Shown: in pieces, positions 8,486 through 14,632 of the stretch | Numbering within the stretch: position 1 is the stretch's first letter | Layout: the number at the start of each line of letters is the position of its first letter | From: Ahrensia sp. | GTDB lineage: Bacteria; Pseudomonadota; Alphaproteobacteria; Rhizobiales; Rhizobiaceae | Direction: 5' to 3' | Assembly (NCBI GenBank): GCA_003233475.1 | Contig: QILU01000221.1 | Location: 1-15,104, forward strand | DNA length: 15,104 bases | The notes under the pieces: generated by a model | What the model saw: the letters and a program-made list of their open reading frames with translations, nothing else | Database searches by the model: none | What the model was told of the DNA's origin: nothing | Translations under genes and position numbers: made by a program

Positions 8486-9013
8486 TCACCCAAGAAGTTT
8501 TCCGCTGCTGATAAAGTCCATCCAGGGGGTATCCACAAAAATAATTAAAGCAGCCGGCCCAAGGGCAGCTCCATAGGGAACACCTTGCTTCTTATCAAGC
8601 AAACGCATTACCCAGGAAATATGTTGTAGATAGACAGGGGTGGGCATACGGCGGCCAATAATAATCGCGGCGGTCAAGATGCCGCCAAGGATACTGGCGT
8701 AAAAAACATAGGGCATGGTGAAAGCCGTGCCGAACCAAAGAGCGGAAACCGCCAGGAGTTTCGCGTCGCCACCGCCCATAACCCGAAGACTAAAGAGTAC
8801 AAATCCCACGGCCAAAACCAGAAGCGCCACGCCCACGTGCCATAACATTGTTTCCCATCCCATACCCGCCAGCGGCGCTAACACCACAAAGCCGGCCAAC
8901 AGCGCCAGCGTGATGCGGTTGGGAATAGTCATGGTGAAAAGATCGTAGAATGTGGCAAAAATCATGCAAATCGGAAAAATTGCTAAAATTGCCAGCCCGG
9001 TTAAATAAGTCAT
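8486..9013 (-). CDS. cpaA: CpaA/TadV prepilin peptidase (A24 aspartic protease)
   Basis: CpaA removes the leader of the Flp and TadE-like prepilins at the inner membrane. It has 175 residues, the short Tad-type form without an N-methylation domain. It is almost wholly hydrophobic, with about five or six membrane segments. The two catalytic aspartates of the A24 family are present: Asp24 in TFYDLFTMTIPN and Asp83 in the GxGD motif (GGGDAKLLA). AGGA lies 6 nt before the ATG. It is set between two terminators: the flp terminator lies about 90 bp upstream and its own lies 21 bp downstream. It may therefore be transcribed alone or by read-through from flp. Confidence 0.95.
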   Translation of the reverse strand: MTYLTGLAILAIFPICMIFATFYDLFTMTIPNRITLALLAGFVVLAPLAGMGWETMLWHVGVALLVLAVGFVLFSLRVMGGGDAKLLAVSALWFGTAFTMPYVFYASILGGILTAAIIIGRRMPTPVYLQHISWVMRLLDKKQGVPYGAALGPAALIIFVDTPWMDFISSGKLLG

Positions 9014-9063
9014 CGATTTTCCTGCACGGTTAAAAATGTTGTAGTGAAATTACCAAGGCGCAA

Positions 9064-9078
9064 CTAAGTAATCGTTAA
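9064..9078 (-). promoter_or_regulatory. CtrA-like box upstream of cpaA
   Basis: The minus strand reads TTAA, seven bases, then TTAG, one base short of the alphaproteobacterial CtrA consensus TTAA-N7-TTAA. It is centred about 58 nt upstream of the cpaA start, in the short gap between the flp terminator and cpaA. A single one-mismatch match is weak evidence; it gains some weight from similar boxes in the neighbouring gaps. Confidence 0.25.
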
Positions 9079-9101
9079 TCTGGACTTCAGCCCTTCTGGC
9101 C

Positions 9102-9134
9102 AAAAAAAAGGCCGCCCTGCGAACAGGACGGCCT
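9102..9134 (-). terminator. Strong intrinsic terminator after flp
   Basis: On the minus strand, AGGCCGTCCTG (9124-9134) pairs with CAGGGCGGCCT (9109-9119): 11 pairs including one G-U. They surround the tetraloop TTCG and are followed by a run of eight T (9102-9109, the last one shared with the stem). It begins 34 bp after the flp stop. It is the strongest hairpin in the window and should give a short, abundant flp transcript. Confidence 0.92.
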
Positions 9135-9168
9135 CGTGCAATAATAAAATTGCCTGGTTCTAAGCGAG

Positions 9169-9333
9169 TTAGCCGCCCAGAGCAGTTGTAATCGAAGCGA
9201 AGATAACAACCAGCTGGTCACCAACGGTGCCCATGCCGATAATAGCAACGATTGAAATCAATGCAGCCAACAGACCGTATTCGATAGCTGTTGCGCCAGA
9301 TTCGTCTTTAAGAAATTTTTTCAAGTTTGTCAT
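9169..9333 (-). CDS. flp: Flp/PilA-type major pilin subunit
   Basis: A 54-residue Flp-family prepilin, the main subunit of the Tad fibre. The short leader (KKFLKDESG) ends at Gly13. The processed protein starts ATAIEYGLLAALIS, matching the Flp signature, with Glu18 at position +5 and Tyr at +6 after the cleavage site. The hydrophobic polymerisation helix continues to about residue 40, and the protein ends TTALGG. AAGGA precedes the ATG with about 8 nt spacing. It has its own strong terminator, a long upstream regulatory region, and cpaA as the next gene, which is the classical alphaproteobacterial order. Only one pilin copy is present in the window. Confidence 0.97.
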   Translation of the reverse strand: MTNLKKFLKDESGATAIEYGLLAALISIVAIIGMGTVGDQLVVIFASITTALGG

Positions 9334-9370
9334 GGTGGTAATCCTTACTCCACGTGTTTCAGCAAAAACC

Positions 9371-9416
9371 GTCGGATGTATCTCCGATCGGATAAACTCA
9401 AATTACCCGTCGGGAT
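9371..9416. repeat. Clustered TCGGAT repeats and palindromes in front of flp
   Basis: Three related elements occur within 46 bp: GTCGGAT at 9371-9377, ATCGGAT at 9387-9393 and GTCGGGAT at 9409-9416. The middle one is part of the perfect 10-bp palindrome TCCGATCGGA (9383-9392), and CCCGTCGGG (9406-9414) is a second one. They lie about 40-80 bp upstream of the flp start, where an operator or leader structure could sit. No regulator can be named from the sequence. Confidence 0.45.
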
Positions 9417-9476
9417 TTAGGATCGACTTAACAAACATGATTAATTAAAATTCTTTTTCAACAAAGCCAGATATAG

Positions 9477-9492
9477 TGAAGAGGCAATTAAC
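9477..9492 (+). promoter_or_regulatory. CtrA-like box in the flp/plus-strand divergent region
   Basis: The plus strand reads TGAA, seven bases, then TTAAC: eight of the nine fixed positions of the CtrA consensus TTAA-N7-TTAAC. It lies about 145-160 bp upstream of flp and about 185 bp upstream of the plus-strand gene. CtrA control of the pilin gene is established in Caulobacter; here it is an inference from a near-match. Confidence 0.25.
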
Positions 9493-9569
9493 AGGCGGCC
9501 CAGGGGAACATCTCAAAAGGCCGATTTTGCAGGAAATTTCACGTGGCTCGCAATCAACAAATTTCCCTA

Positions 9570-9575
9570 TATAAT
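9570..9575 (+). promoter_or_regulatory. Possible -10 element for the plus-strand Tad genes
   Basis: A perfect TATAAT stands about 100 bp before the ATG at 9676. No good -35 hexamer is found 16-18 bp upstream (TCGCAA at best), so this may need an activator or may be chance in an AT-rich patch. Confidence 0.25.
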
Positions 9576-9675
9576 AAAGTACAGGAATTTGCCCGCCTGC
9601 AAATTGTTGAAACTTAAAGGTTCCTTCACCAATTCAGGCGATGCTAGAAACCTTAGTATTAGATGGGTGATTAGT

Positions 9676-10176
9676 ATGGCGTTCCCTAAATTTTCTGCAT
9701 TTTCGAAATCAACTTTTTTGGCATTTAGCCTGGCGCTTGCCTCCTCAACGTTTTCCGCAACAAGTTTTGCGGCCTCAAACGGCGAGAAAATAAAAGCTCC
9801 TCTTCAGGTGACTGTTGACCGCGCGAAAGTCATTCGAATTGCCAAGGCTGCTGATACAGTTATCGTCGGCAACCCGTTTATCGTGGATGCCACCATTCAA
9901 GATGCCCGCACAATTGTGCTGACCGGTCGAAATTTTGGGGTAACCAATCTGATTGTTCTTGATTCAGATGGTGATCCGATTGTGGACGAAACGGTTGTGG
10001 TTCGCGGGCACGAGACAAATATTGTTCGAATTTACCGACAGTCCAATCGTGAAACATTGTCCTGCTCACCAGTTTGCGAAAACACTTTAACGGTTGGGGA
10101 TAACATCATCCAGTTCGCAGCAACCGATAAACAAATCGAGCAGCGGTACAAGAGAATAACTGAATCTTCAGAATGA
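9676..10176 (+). CDS. Stand-alone secretin N-domain (T2SS/T3SS_pil_N-like) pilus assembly protein
   Basis: A 166-residue exported protein. Residues 1-33 form a signal peptide (hydrophobic 13-31, likely cleavage after SFAA). Residues about 40-112 match the pilus-type secretin N-domain, the same fold as the N-terminus of CpaC from this locus. Shared features include GNPFIVDA against ANPRVADA, IVLTGRNFGVTNLIVLD against IYLFGKQIGQTNIFVFD, and a closing VVVRG against LIERD. No secretin channel domain follows; instead there is a short tail with a cysteine pair (CSPVC, residues 130-134). It therefore cannot form a channel itself and probably joins or helps the CpaC ring in the periplasm, which is inference. 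The ATG has a weak ribosome site; the upstream TTG at 9589 would put a non-signal extension in front. It leads the divergent plus-strand tad group. Confidence 0.88.
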   Translation: MAFPKFSAFSKSTFLAFSLALASSTFSATSFAASNGEKIKAPLQVTVDRAKVIRIAKAADTVIVGNPFIVDATIQDARTIVLTGRNFGVTNLIVLDSDGDPIVDETVVVRGHETNIVRIYRQSNRETLSCSPVCENTLTVGDNIIQFAATDKQIEQRYKRITESSE

Positions 10177-10341
10177 TTTAGCGGAAAGCAGCAGTAAAAA
10201 AGACATTGTTTGCAAACCCATTTCAACGCGGCTGTTCGCCAACCGGTTCGGTTAACAAACTGTTGACCAATCCCCGAGATATTCTCCTATCGTAAAACCT
10301 CTCTTCAAGACTTATCCGCTATTCTTACCCCATGAATTATC
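10177..10341 (+). promoter_or_regulatory. Gap before the first TadE-like gene, with a CtrA-like box
   Basis: No gene is seen in these 165 bp. TTAA-N7-TTGAC at 10252-10267 matches eight of the nine fixed CtrA positions and lies 75-90 bp before the next start codon. The TTGACC at 10263-10268 could also be a -35 element, but only TATCGT at an overlong 19-bp spacing resembles a -10. No convincing terminator follows the upstream gene, so the plus-strand genes may still be co-transcribed. Confidence 0.3.
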
Positions 10342-10953
10342 ATGCAAGGAAACATGGGAAACAGCATGGAAAAGCAGAAAAACGGTATAGAAGTGTGCAA
10401 AACTTCCGGTAATCGGAAAAACAGATCAGGATTTGCTTCCAGATGGCTCTCGTTTCGTCGATTTAGGGATTCGACAGATGGTGTTGCCGCGATTGAATTT
10501 GCGCTTCTGGCGTTGCCTTTCTTGGCAATTGTTATCGCAATTTTAGAGACCAGCATCAGTTATTTTGTTGGCCGGTCACTTGAAATCAGTGTCGATAGTG
10601 TTTCTCGCCAATTGCGTACGGGCGAAATCGGAATTGGAACCACGGAAGCAGAGTTCAGAGCCCTGCTTTGCAGTACCGGAACGATGGCATTTTTTGACTG
10701 CCAGAATTCAGCAAAAATGCTGGTGGATGTGAGAACGGTCAACAATTTTCAATCACCCGATGATCCGCCTCTCAATCCGGACGGTTCACTTGATAATACC
10801 GGATTTGGTTTTAACCCCGGCGGCAAATCAACCATCACCATTGTTCGTGTGTATTACCAATGGGACACAATATTGCAGTGGAGCAATCTTGGGGCCGGCG
10901 GTAAGAATAATAATCTGCTGATGGGGTCTGCCGCTTTCCTGACTGAGCCGTGA
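10342..10953 (+). CDS. TadE-like pseudopilin
   Basis: A TadE-family minor pseudopilin of 203 residues or slightly fewer. The cleavage motif is STDGVAAIEFALLALPF: Gly47 is followed by Val48, with Glu52 at +5, as required by the Tad prepilin peptidase CpaA. The hydrophobic helix covers about 48-70, and the C-terminal domain is soluble with two cysteines near 110-120. The start is uncertain. The ATG at 10342 has no ribosome site, the ATG at 10354 has AAGGA only 3 nt away, and the ATG at 10366 has GGGA at 6 nt; all give a basic leader of about 38-47 residues. TadE proteins are needed for pilus assembly, perhaps as initiating or tip subunits. The gap to the next pseudopilin gene is 109 bp. Confidence 0.9.
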   Translation: MQGNMGNSMEKQKNGIEVCKTSGNRKNRSGFASRWLSFRRFRDSTDGVAAIEFALLALPFLAIVIAILETSISYFVGRSLEISVDSVSRQLRTGEIGIGTTEAEFRALLCSTGTMAFFDCQNSAKMLVDVRTVNNFQSPDDPPLNPDGSLDNTGFGFNPGGKSTITIVRVYYQWDTILQWSNLGAGGKNNNLLMGSAAFLTEP

Positions 10954-11015
10954 GAATTGGCAACCTGCATAAGAACAGAGCCCGACCATCATCTTTATAT
11001 AAGTAGGCTTTAAAT

Positions 11016-11043
11016 ACCGAAACTTACTTCAACCGGAACTTAC
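11016..11043 (+). repeat. Near-identical 12-bp direct repeat before the second TadE-like gene
   Basis: ACCGAAACTTAC (11016-11027) and ACCGGAACTTAC (11032-11043) differ at one base and repeat with a 16-bp period. The second copy ends 19 bp before the ATG at 11063, close to its ribosome site. It could be an operator or a chance duplication. Confidence 0.4.
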
Positions 11044-11062
11044 CTAGAAAGGTGCAAATATC

Positions 11063-11653
11063 ATGGCACTTAAAGATCTGATGACAAAATTAGTACGTGG
11101 TTTTAAGGACAGCGAACGGGGTACGATTACGATAGAATTTGCACTTCTGGTGCCGGTATTGCTGGCCGTGTGGATGGGGTCTATCACGGTTATTGATATG
11201 GAAAATGCCACCACCAAAGTGGGTAAGGTAACGGGAACTGTATCCGACATTCTGGCTCGCTCAGAAACGATCTCTGTGAATCAAATTGATAACGCATTTC
11301 TTGCCGGCAATGCCCTGTTGGGTGATGGCAGAAATACCAATCTGGAAATTTTTGTTGTCGGTCTGAGAATTGAAAAGGTCGACCCCAACGATCCAGATGA
11401 AGTGGGTACGGTTACTGTGATGTGGGCACGAGGAAAAAATATTTCCAGTCTGAATGTACCCAATGTGGGGTCCAGCTACCCGCTGCCAAACGGAGTTAGA
11501 CAACGCGATGGATTTCTTGTGGCTTCCCGCGGAAGACTGAATCACGAACCTTTTGTCAATTCGTTTTTTGGCAGCCAATTCTCAGCTGTATACGATTATC
11601 AAAACTATTTTGTACCGCGTTCAAGCATCGAAACCAGCTGTAACAATTGCTAG
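11063..11653 (+). CDS. Second TadE/TadF-like pseudopilin
   Basis: A 196-residue pseudopilin. A basic leader (MALKDLMTKLVRGFKDSERG) ends at Gly20, followed by TITIEFALLVPVLLAVW with Glu25 at +5, the prepilin-peptidase signature of TadE/TadF proteins. The hydrophobic helix spans about 24-46. The soluble domain (about 60-196) has almost no cysteine until the very end, SCNNC. AAGGTG lies about 9 nt before the ATG, a clear ribosome site. It is the last plus-strand Tad gene, closed by a terminator, so the plus group has two minor pseudopilins and no TadG-type long one. The two TadE-like proteins resemble each other only around the cleavage motif, so they are probably distinct subunits and not a recent duplication. 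Confidence 0.9.
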   Translation: MALKDLMTKLVRGFKDSERGTITIEFALLVPVLLAVWMGSITVIDMENATTKVGKVTGTVSDILARSETISVNQIDNAFLAGNALLGDGRNTNLEIFVVGLRIEKVDPNDPDEVGTVTVMWARGKNISSLNVPNVGSSYPLPNGVRQRDGFLVASRGRLNHEPFVNSFFGSQFSAVYDYQNYFVPRSSIETSCNNC

Positions 11654-11675
11654 AATCTAAACCCCGGTTTTACCC

Positions 11676-11716
11676 AAGCGCCCTCGCCATACTTCCTGGT
11701 CAGGGCGTTTTCTTTT
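11676..11716 (+). terminator. Intrinsic terminator of the plus-strand Tad genes
   Basis: AAGCGCCCT (11676-11684) pairs with AGGGCGTTT (11702-11710), with an inner CCA/TGG pair set and a following TTTTCTTTT run. It begins 22 bp after the stop of the second TadE-like gene. Its distal arm and T-run overlap the last codons of the convergent gene that ends at 11700. Confidence 0.75.
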
Positions 11717-12680
11717 GTTGGGGGTCGGCAAGCACCAATTCATCATTTTCTGTTTCAGGAGCGGTCAGTTGTTTGATCAGGTTCAATATCGGGCGATATT
11801 TTGTTAGATCAACCAGTTTGAATCCCCCCATGAAATTATTCTCAATCGCCTGATAGGCTTTCGGGTTTTGCTTATCCAAACCCATCAGGAAGTTTTCTAA
11901 AATTACCTGTACCCGTTTATCCAGATTGTTGCGTATCGCATGAGGCCCAAAGGGTATGGGGGATGAGCGCCAGACAATATTAAACTGCTCTGCCTGCCTG
12001 CCCAAATCAGCGATTGTGCCGGTTGAGGAAATTTTCTTGTCATTTTTGTCAAAGGCGGGAATCCACCCGAACAATGCTGAACCATCACCCTTTTTCAAAC
12101 CAGCGACCGCGGTTTCCATTCCGTCCAGTATATCAAGCTTCCAGCCATCAGAAGTAATATCGATGCCCTGGGAAGCCAGCTGTTGTTGGGGCAACAAGTA
12201 ACCGGAAAAAGAGCTTTTTCCTGCTATCAAAATTGTTTTGCCTTTTAATCCACTTAGTGTTTCGGACGATTTTTTTGCCGCAATGAGAATGGAACGAAAA
12301 CCCGTTGCACCCTCGGCTGAACTTGGAGCAGCAAGAGGTTGCACACATTTGCACAGCGACCAGGCGGCGCTAAAGGCGCTTGCAGAATAGACCGCATACT
12401 CAATTCGAGAACTCAATTGCGCTTCGATGAGGGTTGCATAATCTTTTGCCGCAAAAACTTCCACCGGAACTCCAAGTGCTTTTTGCAATGCCTTTTTGAA
12501 TGGCTGGGCCTGCCGGGTCGCCAGTATGGGCCGATTGGCACCAATTATCCCAACCCGAAAAGTGCCAAGCTTTTGACGCCAGTTTCCGTTACTTTCTCCA
12601 GCTATGGAGAATCCGACAGCAGTCAAAGACACGCAAATCGCGCAGGCGAATGCGAAGAAGATTCTTGGTAAACAAAACAT
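11700..12680 (-). CDS. PhnD-like periplasmic phosphate/phosphonate-type binding protein
   Basis: A 326-residue exported substrate-binding protein of the PhnD-like family (phosphate/phosphite/phosphonate ABC uptake). It has a signal peptide at 1-28 (hydrophobic core, then SIAG). The mature protein begins with FRVGIIGANRPI and has the family's VFAAKDYATLIEAQLSSRIEY segment (76-95). GKSSFSGYLLPQQQLASQGID (about 154-173 and on) and the SSPIPFGPHAIRNNLD motif (239-254) follow. The ligand cannot be read from the sequence. No ABC permease or ATPase gene lies beside it, so it is either an orphan receptor or works with a transporter elsewhere. A CKC pair at 110-112 is unusual. The ribosome site is weak. 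It converges with the tad plus-strand genes and is followed by no terminator of its own that I can see. Confidence 0.85.
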   Translation of the reverse strand: MFCLPRIFFAFACAICVSLTAVGFSIAGESNGNWRQKLGTFRVGIIGANRPILATRQAQPFKKALQKALGVPVEVFAAKDYATLIEAQLSSRIEYAVYSASAFSAAWSLCKCVQPLAAPSSAEGATGFRSILIAAKKSSETLSGLKGKTILIAGKSSFSGYLLPQQQLASQGIDITSDGWKLDILDGMETAVAGLKKGDGSALFGWIPAFDKNDKKISSTGTIADLGRQAEQFNIVWRSSPIPFGPHAIRNNLDKRVQVILENFLMGLDKQNPKAYQAIENNFMGGFKLVDLTKYRPILNLIKQLTAPETENDELVLADPQQKKTP

Positions 12681-12758
12681 GAATCCATAATCAACAATTT
12701 GAGAGGTTTATAAAAGAGGGAAAAATAAGTTTCCGAATTCAAGGTTAAGAACGCAACA

Positions 12759-13382
12759 TCATATCCTTGAAGAAAACCCGGCCATCAACCCTAAACCCTC
12801 AACACAAACCAATGAAACCAGGCTGGTAACGCCAAAAAATAGCAATGCGCGACCCAGGCTCAGTTGAATTGAAATTCGAAGCAGGTTGGTTCCCAAAAAA
12901 ATCAACCCGACCATGAGCAGGACAGAAACAATGACCCAGACTTCACTATCAGCAGGCGCAGGGCGGGATGCAATGGAAAGATAAACAATGGGCAAAATCG
13001 CCAGGCTCACAATCGGGGAAGCCCAGTTGTTGACTATAATGGCAGTTGGAAAATTCTTCGCTTCCTGCGGGGTGCGGCACAGGAAATATAACGCCACCAA
13101 GGAAGCGATATAGGCTATGAGAGCAATTATCAGGCTGCCGAAAATAAACCAGAGTTTGGCCGGCGGGGCCGCGAGATCGGCGAACCGGTGGGAGGCATAA
13201 CTCATGGAATAGGCTGAGGCATCGATTAACCCGGCCAATGCAATGCCGGAAAACGACCACCAGAAACCCCGTTGGGAAAGATCCATCCGGGAAAGCCCGC
13301 TTTGTTTTCCCAACATAACGTCCACCACCCCAAGCAGTGTTTCAGCGAGACCATTGTGCACGGGCGATGGATTGTTGCTCAC
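12759..13382 (-). CDS. Five-helix membrane protein coupled to dapE (function unknown)
   Basis: I do not recognise a characterised family with confidence; the layout is loosely like YIP1-type membrane proteins. The 207 residues hold a soluble N-terminus of about 37 residues and then about five hydrophobic segments, near 38-58, 76-101, 119-137, 147-168 and 178-202. No catalytic or transport motif is evident. The start is a GTG whose last two bases begin the dapE TGA stop (GTGA, 4-bp overlap), so translation is probably coupled to dapE. The coupling implies it is made at a ratio to DapE but does not show a shared function. A 78-bp gap with no clear signal separates it from the PhnD-like gene downstream. 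Confidence 0.8.
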   Translation of the reverse strand: MSNNPSPVHNGLAETLLGVVDVMLGKQSGLSRMDLSQRGFWWSFSGIALAGLIDASAYSMSYASHRFADLAAPPAKLWFIFGSLIIALIAYIASLVALYFLCRTPQEAKNFPTAIIVNNWASPIVSLAILPIVYLSIASRPAPADSEVWVIVSVLLMVGLIFLGTNLLRISIQLSLGRALLFFGVTSLVSLVCVEGLGLMAGFSSRI

Positions 13383-14590
13383 GCGGAGGGCGCTTCGAAA
13401 TACCCGGCAATGAACCGGCGGTATATATTTGTCAGCGTTTCAAGATCGGCCACCGCGACACGTTCATCAATCTGGTGCATGGTTTGGCCAACCAGACCAA
13501 ACTCCAACACGGGGCAAACATCTTTGATAAAACGCCCGTCTGATGTACCGCCATTGGTGGTTAATTCAGGCGTTCGGCCCACCTCGGCAGCAACGGCCTT
13601 TGAGAGAATTTCAATCAGGCGTTCATCTTTAGTAAGAAAAACATGGCTGACCCGGCCGACATATTCGAGCGAATAGGAAACCGGTGGTCTTTCACCGCTT
13701 TCCAACGGCGGGCGCAGGGACTGGCCTTGTGCCGCAACCTTAATTCGCCGCTCAATTTCCGTCTTTATGCTTTCCCCGCTCCATGTATCGTTGAAACGGA
13801 CGTTAAAATTGGCTTTTGCCTCAGCGGCCAGCATATTAAATGCCGGGTTCCCCATATCAATTGATGTAATCTCCAGATTGGTGGGCTGGAAATTATCTGT
13901 TCCCCCATCATATGGCTCTTCCATAAGGGCGTTTGTGAGGGCGATAATTCCCCGCGCCGGGTTGTCTGCCAGGTGGGGATAGGCCGCGTGGCCCTGAATC
14001 CCACTTACAGTAAGGGTTCCAGACAATGACCCGCGGCGACCGATTTTAATGGCGTCTCCAATCGCTTCCGGGTTGCTGGGCTCACCCACAATGCAAGCAT
14101 CAATCTTTTCACCCTGTTGGGCGAGCCAATCAAGCACCGCGGCGGTGCCATTAATTGCCGGGCCTTCCTCATCGCCGGTTATTAAAAAGGAAATCGAGCC
14201 GGGGAGATTCACTCCACTCTTCACATGCTCTTCGACGGCTGCGAGAAAGCAGGCAATTCCGCCTTTCATATCCACCGCACCACGCCCGATCATCATGCCG
14301 TCTTTAATTTCCCCTTCAAACGGCCCGGCAGCCCAAAGGGTTTTGTCTCCAGTGGGTACCACATCCGTATGTCCGGCAAAACACAGGTTCGGGCTTTTGG
14401 TTCCCAGCCGAGCATAAAGATTTTCTACATCCGGTGTTCCCGCAGTGGTTGAAACCTTTCGAATAACATTAAACCCGAGCGCTTCCAGGCGGCTCTGCAA
14501 TACGCCTAATGCTCCCCCTTCGTCAGGTGTTACGGAGGGACAACGGATTAAATCACGAAGGATTTGAGCAGCAGGAGATAATTGTGTCAT
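13379..14590 (-). CDS. dapE: Succinyl-diaminopimelate desuccinylase DapE
   Basis: DapE hydrolyses N-succinyl-LL-2,6-diaminopimelate to LL-diaminopimelate and succinate in lysine and cell-wall diaminopimelate synthesis. It has 403 residues, slightly longer than the usual 375-400. The M20 di-zinc peptidase residues are all present: His74 and Asp76 (GHTDVVPTGD), Asp107 (GAVDMKGG), catalytic Glu141 and Glu142 (TGDEEGPAINGT), Glu170 (VGEPSN) and His372 (GQTMHQIDER). The dimerisation domain lies between about 180 and 300 (HAAYPHLADNPARG). These match the Haemophilus enzyme with a constant offset of 7 over the first sites. The frame runs up to a TTG at 14614, but the ATG at 14590 gives the normal N-terminus. 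Its stop overlaps the GTG of the next gene. Confidence 0.97.
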   Translation of the reverse strand: MTQLSPAAQILRDLIRCPSVTPDEGGALGVLQSRLEALGFNVIRKVSTTAGTPDVENLYARLGTKSPNLCFAGHTDVVPTGDKTLWAAGPFEGEIKDGMMIGRGAVDMKGGIACFLAAVEEHVKSGVNLPGSISFLITGDEEGPAINGTAAVLDWLAQQGEKIDACIVGEPSNPEAIGDAIKIGRRGSLSGTLTVSGIQGHAAYPHLADNPARGIIALTNALMEEPYDGGTDNFQPTNLEITSIDMGNPAFNMLAAEAKANFNVRFNDTWSGESIKTEIERRIKVAAQGQSLRPPLESGERPPVSYSLEYVGRVSHVFLTKDERLIEILSKAVAAEVGRTPELTTNGGTSDGRFIKDVCPVLEFGLVGQTMHQIDERVAVADLETLTNIYRRFIAGYFEAPSA

Positions 14591-14632
14591 AGGTAGCGGT
14601 GTAACACGGGACAAAAATGCGTCAATCAGGTT

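Larger units (their letters stand above)
9334..9675. promoter_or_regulatory. Divergent regulatory region between flp and the plus-strand Tad genes
   Basis: This 342-bp noncoding stretch must hold promoters for flp (minus) and for the gene at 9676 (plus). It contains a cluster of TCGGAT-type repeats at 9371-9416, including the palindrome TCCGATCGGA at 9383-9392. There is an AT-rich patch with TTAAs at 9428-9450, where the minus strand reads TTAATCAT at 9437-9444. A CtrA-like TGAA-N7-TTAAC occurs at 9477-9492. A TATAAT at 9570-9575 may be a plus-strand -10 element. The frame upstream of 9676 is open back to a TTG at 9589, but this stretch reads as noncoding. Confidence 0.6.

Noticed and set aside
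8323..8511. 62-codon plus-strand frame between cpaB and cpaA
   Set aside because: It runs through the cpaA terminator and into the cpaA coding end, and has no family resemblance.
9589..9675. Upstream extension of the secretin-N-domain gene to a TTG start
   Set aside because: The added 29 codons would put a cysteine-containing, non-hydrophobic stretch before an obvious signal peptide; the ATG at 9676 is the natural start.
14591..14614. TTG start for dapE
   Set aside because: It has no ribosome site, and the ATG at 14590 gives the usual DapE N-terminus and residue spacing.
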